The notes beneath the pieces were generated by a model. It was not told the origin of the DNA, did not search any database, and saw nothing but the letters and a program-made list of their open reading frames with translations. Positions 17,610 to 25,514 of a stretch of DNA of 50,960 bases are shown here, piece by piece. The stretch comes from Anaerolineaceae bacterium (lineage in GTDB: Bacteria > Chloroflexota > Anaerolineae > Anaerolineales > Villigracilaceae). Location: positions 1 to 50,960 of the forward strand of contig QZIJ01000103.1 of NCBI GenBank assembly GCA_003598975.1, given 5' to 3'. The translations under genes and the position numbers were made by a program. Each line of letters begins with the position of its first letter. The first letter of the stretch is position 1.

Positions 17610-19220
17610 ATGCATCCAACCCGCCTCCTGCCTTCCGCCTTCCGCCTTCTGCTTACTGCAATCCTCCTCTCCGCCTGCGGAACCGCCACTGAAATTCCAA
17701 CCGCCACCCCCATCGACTACAACCCCTTCGTGCCACTGGACGGAAGTTCACCCGTCATTGTCCCCACCAGCGCGGACGTGACAACCGTCCCTGGGCAGCC
17801 CACACCCACCGAGATGCCGTTTATCGTCCCGACTGCGATTCCGCTCGACCAGTTGCTCCCCACGCCGCGCCCCGTCGGTATGCCAATCTACACCCCCACG
17901 CCTGACGCGCTGCGCGTCCTGCCCACCCAACGCACCGACGCGGACCAGTACGTTGTCCAGTCTGGGGATACGCTTGGCAGTATTGCTCAAACGTACGAAG
18001 TCGGCCTCGAGGCGCTGATGCAGGCCAACGGTCTGATCGACGCGAACGTGCTCGAAGTCGGCCAGACGCTGGTCATCCCCGTCCCTGAAGCGGGCGCGGT
18101 CGGATCGTCATTCAAGGTCATCCCCGATTCCGAGTTGGTGTATGGTCCCGCCAGCGCGCTGTTCGACGTTGAGGGCTTCATCAACGAGCGCAACGGATAC
18201 CTCGCTTCGTTCGGGCAGGACGTGAACGGCGAATACCTTTCGGCCGCGCAGATCATCGAAATGGTCGCGCAAAATTATTCGGTCAACCCGCGGCTGCTGC
18301 TCGCGCTGATCGAGCATCGCAGTGGATGGGTTGACAGTGCCGCGCCCTTTCAAACCGACTACGCTCTCGGTATCGCCGACCCCAGCCGCCTCGGCCTGTA
18401 CCTGCAACTGACCTACGCCGCCAACGAACTCAACCGCGGCTATTACCTGTGGCGCGCCAACGCCATCTCCACGTGGGCGTTAACAGACGGCACGGTCGTC
18501 CCCATCGACGCGGGCATCAACGCGGGGACGGCGGGTGTGCAAAATCTATTTTCCAAGTTGGACGACCGCGTTACCTGGACAACGGACGTGGACGTCTTCG
18601 GTCTCCACCAAACGTATTTCTTCTTCTTCGGTTCTCCCTTCGACTTTGCAGTGGATCCCATCGTCCCCGATTGGCTCCACCAGCCGCGCTTCGCGCTCCC
18701 CTTCGAGCGCGGCGTGACGTGGGCCTACACGGGCGGACCGCACGGCGCTTGGGCGGATGGCTCCGCCTGGGGCGCGCTCGACTTCGCCCCCATCGCGGAC
18801 GTGCAGGGCTGTTTCCAGTCCGAGGACTGGGTCACCGCGCTGACAGATGGACTCATCATCCGCACGGGCGATGGACAGGTAGTGCAGGACGTTGACGGCG
18901 ACGGCTACGAACAGACGGGCTGGGTCATCCTGTACATGCACATCGAGACGCGCGACCGCGTGGAACCAGGCACGCGCGTCAAAGGCGGCGACCGCATCGG
19001 ACACCCCTCCTGCGAGGGCGGCGCTTCGAATGCCACGCATCTTCACGTGGTCCGCAAATACAACGGCGAGTGGATCAATGCGGACGGTCATATCCCCTTT
19101 GTGATGGACGGCTGGACGCCCGTCAGCGCGGGCATCGAATACGACGGCTACCTGACACGCGGCGAGATCAAACTCGAAGCGTTGGAGGGGATTACGGAAT
19201 TGAACATGATAGCAAGGTAA
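17610..19220 (+). CDS. LysM and M23-like lipoprotein, paralog 1
   Basis: A 536-residue secreted lipoprotein: signal peptide with lipobox LLSAC, a Pro/Thr-rich linker (about 25-110), a LysM domain (VVQSGDTLGSIAQTY, about 114-156), a helical middle with NPRLLLALIEHRSGW (soluble-transglycosylase-like), and an M23-like beta domain (about 375-515) with HLHVV. In the usual HxGxD position the first His is Trp (WGALDF); an upstream GGPHGAW His is conserved in all three paralogs. It should bind peptidoglycan; hydrolase activity is uncertain. It has no ribosome-binding site and a -10 box next to the start. First of three tandem paralogs. Confidence 0.8.
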   Translation: MHPTRLLPSAFRLLLTAILLSACGTATEIPTATPIDYNPFVPLDGSSPVIVPTSADVTTVPGQPTPTEMPFIVPTAIPLDQLLPTPRPVGMPIYTPTPDALRVLPTQRTDADQYVVQSGDTLGSIAQTYEVGLEALMQANGLIDANVLEVGQTLVIPVPEAGAVGSSFKVIPDSELVYGPASALFDVEGFINERNGYLASFGQDVNGEYLSAAQIIEMVAQNYSVNPRLLLALIEHRSGWVDSAAPFQTDYALGIADPSRLGLYLQLTYAANELNRGYYLWRANAISTWALTDGTVVPIDAGINAGTAGVQNLFSKLDDRVTWTTDVDVFGLHQTYFFFFGSPFDFAVDPIVPDWLHQPRFALPFERGVTWAYTGGPHGAWADGSAWGALDFAPIADVQGCFQSEDWVTALTDGLIIRTGDGQVVQDVDGDGYEQTGWVILYMHIETRDRVEPGTRVKGGDRIGHPSCEGGASNATHLHVVRKYNGEWINADGHIPFVMDGWTPVSAGIEYDGYLTRGEIKLEALEGITELNMIAR

Positions 19221-19248
19221 GGCGGGATTCCATCCAGCCCCACACGTG

Positions 19249-19254
19249 TATAAT
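19249..19254 (+). promoter_or_regulatory. Candidate leaderless promoter of paralog 2
   Basis: TATAAT ends nine bases before the ATG at 19264; there is no Shine-Dalgarno. Confidence 0.55.
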
Positions 19255-19263
19255 TCCGCCAGC

Positions 19264-20835
19264 ATGAAACAGTTCATCACCCTCCTCGCCACGCTTGCGT
19301 TGACGTTATCTGCCTGCGCCACGGAAAATTCGCTGTGGGGAGTCCAATCCACACCGACGGCGCGCATTCCCACGGTCACACTCCCCGCGTCGTCCACAGC
19401 GTCCCCGCGTCCGACCGACACCCTCATCCCGACTGCGACGATGACGCTCACCGCGACGCATCCCGCGCCGACGCAGACGCTCGTGCAGGTGTCCACGCCC
19501 AATCCACAGGATCAGCCGATTCTGTATTACGCCCAAAGCGGGGACAGTCTCGACTCGATTGCGCGCCGCTTCAGCGTGGATGTGGACGAGATCACCTCGC
19601 CGAAGGATGTCCCGCAGGAGGGGCTGATCGAAGCGGGAACCCTGCTCATCGTCCCAGATCGAATCGAGGCGAAGAAAACGCCAAACGACAAAACCGTCCC
19701 CGATTCGGAAGTCATCTTCGCCGCGTCCGCCAGCAATTTCGACGTTGCCGCGTACATCACCGAAGCGGGTGGATTTCTCAGCACGTACAAGCAATGGGTC
19801 ACCACTTCAGGGACGACCAGCGGCACCGACGTATTGAAGAAACTGTCACGCGATAATTCCGCCAACCCGCGTTTGTTGCTCGCACTGCTCGAATACGAAA
19901 GCGGATGGGTGTTCGGCCAGCCCACCGATATGTTCCGCGAAAAATACCCAATGGGATTCCAAATTCAGGATGACGACCAGGGTTTGTTCAAGCAACTGCA
20001 ATGGACCATCAACCAATTGTTCGCGGGATACTACGGCTGGCGCAGTGGCACGTTGACGGAACTAACCTTTCCCGACGGTGAGACCATCCGCCTCAACCCT
20101 GAACTGAACGCAGGGACGGTGGCGATCCAATATTTCTTTTCCCGACAGCGTAACCGCTCCGAGTGGGAGCGCGTCATTGACCCCAACTCGCCCTCCAGTT
20201 TTGTGGCGTATTACAACGAGATGTTTGCCGATCCCTGGGTGCGCGCCGCGACGGTGGAACCGTTCTTCGCGCCTGGCATGACCCAGCCTGAGTTAGCCCT
20301 GCCATTTGAACCGAACGTGCAATGGAATTACACCAGCGGCCCGCACGGCGCGTGGGATCGCGAAGGCCCGCTCGCGGCGATAGATTTCGCGCCCCCCTCT
20401 GACCACAAAGGCTGTGACGTTTCGTCCCTCTGGGTAACAGCCGCCGCTTCGGGCCTCATCGCGCGCGCAGATGCGGGTGTGGTCGTCATAGACCTCGACA
20501 GCGACGGAAACGAACAGACTGGCTGGACACTGCTCTACCTGCACATTGCTGAGGAGGGACGCATCCCCGTGGGAACCTGGGTGAAGGTCAACGACCGCAT
20601 CGGACACGCATCCTGCGAAGGTGGAATCTCGACGGGCAGGCACGTTCATTTTGCCAGAAAATACAATGGCGAGTGGATTCTCCCCGACAGCGCATTGCCA
20701 TTCGTGCTTGGCGGGTGGACGATCCACTTTGGGGCCAAACCGTACCAGGGCACGATGACGCGCGGCGCGCGCACGGTCACGGCTGACCCGTACGGACAGG
20801 CCTGGTCGGTCATCATACGCGAGCCGAATGAGTAA
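19264..20835 (+). CDS. LysM and M23-like lipoprotein, paralog 2
   Basis: A 523-residue paralog of the preceding gene with the same order: lipobox LSAC, Thr/Pro-rich linker, LysM (YAQSGDSLDSIARRF), the middle domain with NPRLLLALLEYESGW, and an M23-like C-terminus with HVHFARKYNGEW. The first zinc His is replaced by Leu (LAAIDF), while GPHGAW is kept. The Asp-rich VVIDLDSDGNEQTGW strand recalls a calcium-binding loop and is shared by all three. The start at 19264 is set by the signal peptide; an in-frame ATG at 19246 lies inside the -10 region. It overlaps paralog 3 by eight bases, so these two are cotranscribed. Confidence 0.8.
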   Translation: MKQFITLLATLALTLSACATENSLWGVQSTPTARIPTVTLPASSTASPRPTDTLIPTATMTLTATHPAPTQTLVQVSTPNPQDQPILYYAQSGDSLDSIARRFSVDVDEITSPKDVPQEGLIEAGTLLIVPDRIEAKKTPNDKTVPDSEVIFAASASNFDVAAYITEAGGFLSTYKQWVTTSGTTSGTDVLKKLSRDNSANPRLLLALLEYESGWVFGQPTDMFREKYPMGFQIQDDDQGLFKQLQWTINQLFAGYYGWRSGTLTELTFPDGETIRLNPELNAGTVAIQYFFSRQRNRSEWERVIDPNSPSSFVAYYNEMFADPWVRAATVEPFFAPGMTQPELALPFEPNVQWNYTSGPHGAWDREGPLAAIDFAPPSDHKGCDVSSLWVTAAASGLIARADAGVVVIDLDSDGNEQTGWTLLYLHIAEEGRIPVGTWVKVNDRIGHASCEGGISTGRHVHFARKYNGEWILPDSALPFVLGGWTIHFGAKPYQGTMTRGARTVTADPYGQAWSVIIREPNE

Positions 20836-22282
20836 AACAGTCCTTTCCTTCGCCCTCCTTTTCGTCGTCATCCTCACCGCCTGCGCTCCCTCTGCCCCCG
20901 CCGAGGTCGTGATGGCCGCGGGCGAATCCCCGTCCACGCCGCAGGTGGACCTCACTCCCCTGCCCACGCGCCCAAACTTCGACCCCGGCGAACTGGTGAA
21001 TTACACCGCCCAGAGCGGCGACACCCTGCCTGCCCTCGCGGCGCGCTTCAACACCACTGTGCAGGAAATCCGCACCGCCAACCCGATCATCCCCGCCGAC
21101 GCGACCACCATGCCGCCCGGCCTGCCGATGAAGATCCCCATCTATTACCACGCGTTGTGGGGCAGTCCCTACCAGATCATCCCCGACCACGCGTTTGTGA
21201 ACAGTCCCACCGCTATCGGGTTCAGCACCGCGGCCTTCATCGCATCCCAGCCTGGCTGGCTGAGAAACTATCGCGAATACGCTGGCGACGCATGGCGCAC
21301 CGGCGCGGGCGTCGTGGATTTCGTTGCCACCAATTTCAGTCTCAATCCGCGGCTGTTGCTGGCGCTTCTCGAATATCAATCGGGCGCGCTCTCCGATCCC
21401 AACATGCCCGATTCATCCTATGTGCTTGGCTATCGCAAATGGGATCACAACAGTGTCTACCTGCAACTCGTCTGGGCGGCCAACACGCTCAACAACGGCT
21501 ATTACGGCTGGCGCACCGGCCACCTGACCGACTTCGACCTAAGCGACAGGACCGAATACCGTCCCGATCCGTGGCAGGATGCATCCTCAGTGGGATTGCA
21601 ATACTACTTTTCACAGATGATGGGTAGAGACGAGTTCGCTTCCGCAGTTGGACCGAACGGGCTGGCGCGCGTCTACCATGAACTATTTGGCGACCCCTGG
21701 CTGGATTCGTTCGTGCTCATGCCCGGCAGTCTTCGTCAACCTGAACTACCCCTGCCCTTCCAGCAGGGACAGGCCTGGACGTACACCGGCGGTCCACATA
21801 CCGGCTGGGGGACGGGAGAACCGTTCGCGGCCATTGACTTTGCGCCTCCATCCCAGACTTCGGGCTGTTTCGCCGCCGACAGCGAATCCTACACCATCGC
21901 AATGGCTGACGGCATGATCGTCCGCTCGGAAGTCGGCATCGTCGTTCTCGATCTCGATGGCGACGGAAACGAACGCACCGGCTGGACGATCTTCTACCTC
22001 CACCTCGGCACCGAGGGACGCGCCCTTCTCGGCCTGCAAGTGAAACGCGGCGACCCCGTCGGTTGGCCCTCCTGCGAGGGCGGACGCACCACTGGCACGC
22101 ACATCCACATCGCGCGCAAATACAACGGCGAATGGATTCCTGCCGATGGTCCTCTTGCATTCAATCTGGATGGATGGATCGCGCACAACGGTTCGGAGCC
22201 TTACCTCGGCACCCTCACCAAAGGTGGATTAATTGTCACCGCCTGCGATTGCTCGGATATTTACAGCCTCATCCGCAGATAA
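20828..22282 (+). CDS. LysM and M23-like lipoprotein, paralog 3
   Basis: A 484-residue third paralog: lipobox LTAC, a short linker, LysM (TAQSGDTLPALAARF, about 58-105), NPRLLLALLEYQSGA in the middle domain, and an M23-like domain with HIHIARKYNGEW. The first zinc His is Phe (FAAIDF) and GGPHTGW is kept. Its ATG lies in the ATGAGTAA overlap with paralog 2, implying translational coupling. The three genes probably arose by tandem duplication and may tether envelope layers or remodel peptidoglycan. The linker is shorter than in its relatives. It ends two bases before the convergent OsmC gene. Confidence 0.8.
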   Translation: MSKTVLSFALLFVVILTACAPSAPAEVVMAAGESPSTPQVDLTPLPTRPNFDPGELVNYTAQSGDTLPALAARFNTTVQEIRTANPIIPADATTMPPGLPMKIPIYYHALWGSPYQIIPDHAFVNSPTAIGFSTAAFIASQPGWLRNYREYAGDAWRTGAGVVDFVATNFSLNPRLLLALLEYQSGALSDPNMPDSSYVLGYRKWDHNSVYLQLVWAANTLNNGYYGWRTGHLTDFDLSDRTEYRPDPWQDASSVGLQYYFSQMMGRDEFASAVGPNGLARVYHELFGDPWLDSFVLMPGSLRQPELPLPFQQGQAWTYTGGPHTGWGTGEPFAAIDFAPPSQTSGCFAADSESYTIAMADGMIVRSEVGIVVLDLDGDGNERTGWTIFYLHLGTEGRALLGLQVKRGDPVGWPSCEGGRTTGTHIHIARKYNGEWIPADGPLAFNLDGWIAHNGSEPYLGTLTKGGLIVTACDCSDIYSLIRR

Positions 22283-22284
22283 AA

Positions 22285-22746
22285 CTATTCCGCCATGTAG
22301 GTCCCCTCGGCGACCTGCCGCCGCACACCATTCCCCTCGTCTTCAAAAATGACATAACGCTGGCTGATGGGAAATACCTGGCTCAGCATGGCGTGAACGG
22401 GACAATATTTTTGTACCGACAACTCAATCGCTCGCAAGACAGCCGACTCGTCAAGTTCGCGTCCTGTCACCTCGTAGATGAGTTCCGCGCGGGTGTAGAC
22501 TTTGGGGTAATCCTCCGCCCGCTCCGCATGGACTTTGACCTCGAAATTGGTCACATCCTGTTTTTTCTTTTCCAGAATGGAGATGACATCCATGGCGGTG
22601 CATCCCGCCATGCTCATGGCGATCAGTTCCATCGGCGCGGGACCAAATCCTTTCGGGTCGGCAGACGAATCCAACATGATGGTTCTGCCTGTATCGGCAA
22701 TCGCCTCAAAGGCCAGTTTTCCCTTCCAGGTTACTTTTGCATCCAT
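22285..22746 (-). CDS. OsmC/Ohr-family protein
   Basis: A 153-residue cytosolic protein of the OsmC/Ohr family, thiol peroxidases that reduce organic hydroperoxides. The two redox cysteines are visible: MAGCTAMD (Cys49) and QKYCPVH (Cys near 113). It lacks the Ohr-type N-terminal pattern, so the generic OsmC/YhfA-like group is likelier. AAGGAGAG lies upstream. It follows the TlpA-like thioredoxin gene by 12 bases on the same strand, forming a probable redox operon. Confidence 0.88.
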   Translation of the reverse strand: MDAKVTWKGKLAFEAIADTGRTIMLDSSADPKGFGPAPMELIAMSMAGCTAMDVISILEKKKQDVTNFEVKVHAERAEDYPKVYTRAELIYEVTGRELDESAVLRAIELSVQKYCPVHAMLSQVFPISQRYVIFEDEGNGVRRQVAEGTYMAE

Positions 22747-22758
22747 TTGATTCTCTCC

Positions 22759-23325
22759 TTATTCCTCGATGATTGGAACAATATATTCTTCGAGCATGGC
22801 GCGACTGATGGCGCCTATCCACTGCAGGCGGACCTGTCCCTGGCGATCGATCACATACGAGGAAGGCAGGTTCATGGTCCCGAAGGCAGATTCGGAAAGG
22901 TAGGTGGGGTCTGTCCAGATGAGAAAGTCCAGGCCGGTGCGGGTCACATAGTCTTTCACGACCGAGAGTTCTTCCCCATCGTTGATCCCAACGAGAAGAA
23001 ATCCGTCCCTGGCAAAATCGCGGTAAAAATCGTTCAGCGTGGGGAGTTCCTCCACACAGGGCGGACACCAAGTGGCCCACAGGTTGACGAGGATCACCTG
23101 CCCGCGATAATCCGCGAGGGAATGCGGGTTGCCGTCCAGATCGTTCAGGGTCAGTTCGGGGGCGGGGTAATTTGCCGCGGCAGGGATGACCGAGGAAGAT
23201 TCGGCGCGCTCGGCCTGTGCCTGCCGCAAGGTAAGCAACGTCATCGCGGCCACGCCGAGGGCGATCAATCCGATTCCGATCACGATGAAAGCAAGGGTGC
23301 GTTGAAACGGAGTCTGGTTCTTCAT
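22759..23325 (-). CDS. TlpA-like membrane-anchored thioredoxin
   Basis: A 188-residue protein with one N-terminal membrane helix (about 9-33) and an extracytoplasmic AhpC/TSA-type thioredoxin fold (about 50-188). The active site is WATWCPPCVEELP with CPPC, as in TlpA/ResA, which keep cysteines of exported proteins, such as apocytochromes c, reduced. The cis-Pro segment LPSSYVID is present. Cytochrome maturation is a fitting role because multiheme cytochromes are encoded in the same window. The upstream region is shared divergently with the cNMP-NifU fusion gene. Confidence 0.88.
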   Translation of the reverse strand: MKNQTPFQRTLAFIVIGIGLIALGVAAMTLLTLRQAQAERAESSSVIPAAANYPAPELTLNDLDGNPHSLADYRGQVILVNLWATWCPPCVEELPTLNDFYRDFARDGFLLVGINDGEELSVVKDYVTRTGLDFLIWTDPTYLSESAFGTMNLPSSYVIDRQGQVRLQWIGAISRAMLEEYIVPIIEE

Positions 23326-23391
23326 CTGATGTGATGTTCCTTTAAACCATGTTGACGGGAGTATACCCCGCTATCATACCCCCTTCATAAA

Positions 23392-23450
23392 GATATGGGA
23401 CAAATGTCTGTGCTTTCAGGAAATTTGCCACTTTCATATGTCCCTATAGT
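23392..23450. promoter_or_regulatory. Inverted repeat in divergent promoter region
   Basis: ATATGGGACA near 23392 and TGTCCCTATA near 23440 form an interrupted inverted pair between the TlpA-like and cNMP-NifU genes. It is a candidate operator; the regulator is unknown. Confidence 0.35.
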
Positions 23451-23455
23451 TCCGC

Positions 23456-23461
23456 TAATAT
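23456..23461 (+). promoter_or_regulatory. Candidate -10 for leaderless cNMP-NifU gene
   Basis: TAATAT ends eight bases before the ATG at 23470, which has no Shine-Dalgarno. Confidence 0.4.
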
Positions 23462-23469
23462 GATATGAA

Positions 23470-24195
23470 ATGCTCGAAGAATTGCACACCCTTCCACCCT
23501 TTGAAGACCTTGACGATGAAGTCCTTCGGCTGGTCGAACCATTGTTCGAACGGTATGTCCGCGCGGCAGGGACAGTCGTTTTCGAGCAGGGCGACCCGGC
23601 TTTGTATCTCTATTTGCTTCTGCGTGGAGCGGTGACGATTCTCTATAAACCATACGATGGCCCGGTCATTAATCTGAGCCAGGTGTCTGCAGGGGGTGTG
23701 TTTGGCTGGTCGGCAGTGGTGGGGAACCCGACCTACACGTCTGGGACAGTGGCGAAAGAGGATATCGAGGCCATCCGCATCCGCGGCGCGAAACTGCGCG
23801 GACTGGTGGTTCATCACCCCGAAGCAGGGCGAGTCATTCTGGACAAACTGGCGGGGAAGGTCTCGAACCGCTGGAAGGATGCCAACCGGCAGGTGCGCGA
23901 TTTGTTGGAAGAAGCCATCTCAGCCGAAAAGGAGAAAGGAGCAAAAGTCATGGCAACACCAAGAGACCCTGCGAAGGAAATTCAACTCAAGGCGTTGATC
24001 GAGCAGGTCAGCGCGTACATCGAGCAATTTCACGGTGGGTCGGTGGAATATGTCTCGCTCGACGGAAACCGCCTCTCGGTCCGATTGGGAGGCGCATGTT
24101 TGGGATGTCCCCTGCTCCCATCCACGTTGCATGGCTGGGTGGCCGGGACCATCCATCAGTTTTTCCCTGAAATCGAAGTGGTATCCGCGGAATAA
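23470..24195 (+). CDS. Cyclic-nucleotide-binding domain fused to NifU C-terminal domain
   Basis: A 241-residue protein joining two domains rarely found together. Residues 5-140 are a CRP-type cNMP-binding barrel (GTVVFEQGDPALYLYLLLRG; GGVFGWSAVVG). There is a helical connector with Glu/Lys (about 145-170). Residues 172-240 are a NifU/NFU domain with CLGC, an Fe-S cluster scaffold site (GGACLGCPLLPSTL). No helix-turn-helix follows the sensor, so it is not a CRP-like transcription factor. A plausible reading is ligand- or redox-controlled Fe-S assembly or delivery. It is a single gene, followed by a strong terminator at 24217. Confidence 0.85.
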   Translation: MLEELHTLPPFEDLDDEVLRLVEPLFERYVRAAGTVVFEQGDPALYLYLLLRGAVTILYKPYDGPVINLSQVSAGGVFGWSAVVGNPTYTSGTVAKEDIEAIRIRGAKLRGLVVHHPEAGRVILDKLAGKVSNRWKDANRQVRDLLEEAISAEKEKGAKVMATPRDPAKEIQLKALIEQVSAYIEQFHGGSVEYVSLDGNRLSVRLGGACLGCPLLPSTLHGWVAGTIHQFFPEIEVVSAE

Positions 24196-24216
24196 TCCCG
24201 CCAGCAGACAAACAGA

Positions 24217-24261
24217 AGCGACCCCTGCCTCATGGACAGGGGTCGCTGGTTTTTAGTTTTT
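24217..24261. terminator. Strong terminator
   Basis: AGCGACCCCTG (24217-24227) pairs with CAGGGGTCGCT (24237-24247), followed by GGTTTTTAGTTTTT. It sits between convergent genes. Confidence 0.88.
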
Positions 24262-24886
24262 ACATCGTACTTGGGCGGCGCAGGGCGCGGTAGACGAGGT
24301 ATCCGCCTCCACTAATGAGCGCGACAGCCCAGACATAATTGGCGATATCACCCAGAGCGAACATGGTCAGCAACCCCACGAAGGCCAGCGCCGCGGCAGG
24401 ATAGTAAGCCCAGCTCATTTTTGCAAGCAGGGCCACCAGCAGAAACGTGAGCGCGAGGCCAAAGAAGAAGATGCTTCCTGTTGCCAGGCCACCCACGAAT
24501 TCAGGCGCGAAGGTGACCACGGCCAGGGTGGTCAGTACGCCCGCTGGGATGATGGCCCACCAGCGTTCGCGCGGCGCGGTCAGGAAGACCAGCCAGAAGG
24601 CAAGAGCAATGGCGCCAAGAAAGACCGCGCCGCCAAAGAACTCGAGCGAATCGGGCAGGAGGATGAGCACACCGATTCCTGCCAGCGCACAACCCGGTAT
24701 CACCGCCCACCACGAGCCGCTGAAAAAGGCGAACAGGAACAACACGCCTCCAGCCAGAAATATGCCGCCCCAGAACACGTCGCCCACGTTGTCCAAAAAC
24801 CCCATCGTCTCCAACAGGTACAGCGCGCCCACCAGGATAAGGACCAGGCCGCCAATGATGGCAGGGTCAACTCCACGCTTAGGCAT
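24260..24886 (-). CDS. Polytopic membrane protein, unknown function
   Basis: A 208-residue protein almost entirely of membrane helices (about seven), with short loops and Gly-rich starts such as IIGGLVLILVGALYLLETMG, a DUF5668/LiaF-like repeated pattern. The role is unknown; proteins of this look occur in envelope-stress loci. Its ATG (24886) lies in an ATGCCTAA overlap with the preceding membrane gene, so the two are translationally coupled. A longer frame to 24907 is open but lies inside that upstream gene. GGAAGAGG precedes the chosen start. Confidence 0.72.
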   Translation of the reverse strand: MPKRGVDPAIIGGLVLILVGALYLLETMGFLDNVGDVFWGGIFLAGGVLFLFAFFSGSWWAVIPGCALAGIGVLILLPDSLEFFGGAVFLGAIALAFWLVFLTAPRERWWAIIPAGVLTTLAVVTFAPEFVGGLATGSIFFFGLALTFLLVALLAKMSWAYYPAAALAFVGLLTMFALGDIANYVWAVALISGGGYLVYRALRRPSTM

Positions 24887-25418
24887 TGTCCTCTTCCTTT
24901 CTCGCAAACGACTTCCACAGGCTGCGCCCCAGAAGCCAGACGCCTAAGCCGATCAACAGGATGGCTGGGCCATAGTTTCCAAGCAGTTCCAGGCCGCCAA
25001 AAACGGATGCGAAAATAAGGAACAGCACGGCGCTGATGATCAGGGCGTTGAATCCACTCTTCAGGTTCTGGCGGGTATGATCGCCCAGCAAGCCAGCAAT
25101 AATGGAACCCACACCCACAAAACCGGGGATGAGCGTCCACATGTAGGACCAGGCCTGGCCGCTCGCGTAGGTCTCAATGTAATAGAAGATTCCGCCAATG
25201 CCAGCTACAATAGCCGCAGGGATGGCCATGCCGGGATTGCCCGTAAGCAACCCGATCAACAAAATCAACGCGCCGATCCACATCAGGGTGAACGGCCATT
25301 GGAAATACTGGTCGGCAAAATCCGAAAGGGACGGGATGGTCTTTTCGGCAAAGAACCAGGCACCCACCAAAATCAGGATGATGCCCAACACCAATTGGGA
25401 ACGACCTTGTCTACTCAT
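24879..25418 (-). CDS. Membrane protein related to the adjacent one
   Basis: A 179-residue protein with about five hydrophobic segments beginning LVLGIILILVGAWFFAEKTIP, the same LiaF/DUF5668-like opening as its partner downstream. The second repeat (FVGVGSIIAGLLG) is similar in kind. It ends in a charged tail (RKEEDNA). AAGGAGA lies seven bases before the ATG at 25418; an open extension to 25469 has no ribosome-binding site. The pair probably works together in the membrane, but no function can be read from sequence. Confidence 0.72.
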   Translation of the reverse strand: MSRQGRSQLVLGIILILVGAWFFAEKTIPSLSDFADQYFQWPFTLMWIGALILLIGLLTGNPGMAIPAAIVAGIGGIFYYIETYASGQAWSYMWTLIPGFVGVGSIIAGLLGDHTRQNLKSGFNALIISAVLFLIFASVFGGLELLGNYGPAILLIGLGVWLLGRSLWKSFARKEEDNA

Positions 25419-25514
25419 TACATTCTCCTTATGAATCAGTCTCTTTTGAGTGTAAAACAAATCCTGCAAAAAAGCAAAATCTGATTTGATTTACGAAGGA
25501 GAAGCGCCAGAGTT

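Noticed and set aside
22063..23334. Plus-strand open frame of 423 codons
   Set aside because: It overlaps the end of the third LysM/M23-like gene and is antisense to OsmC and the TlpA-like gene, both strongly supported.
24260..25418. Two-component or sensor genes
   Set aside because: The proteins are all membrane helices with no kinase, receiver or DNA-binding motifs.
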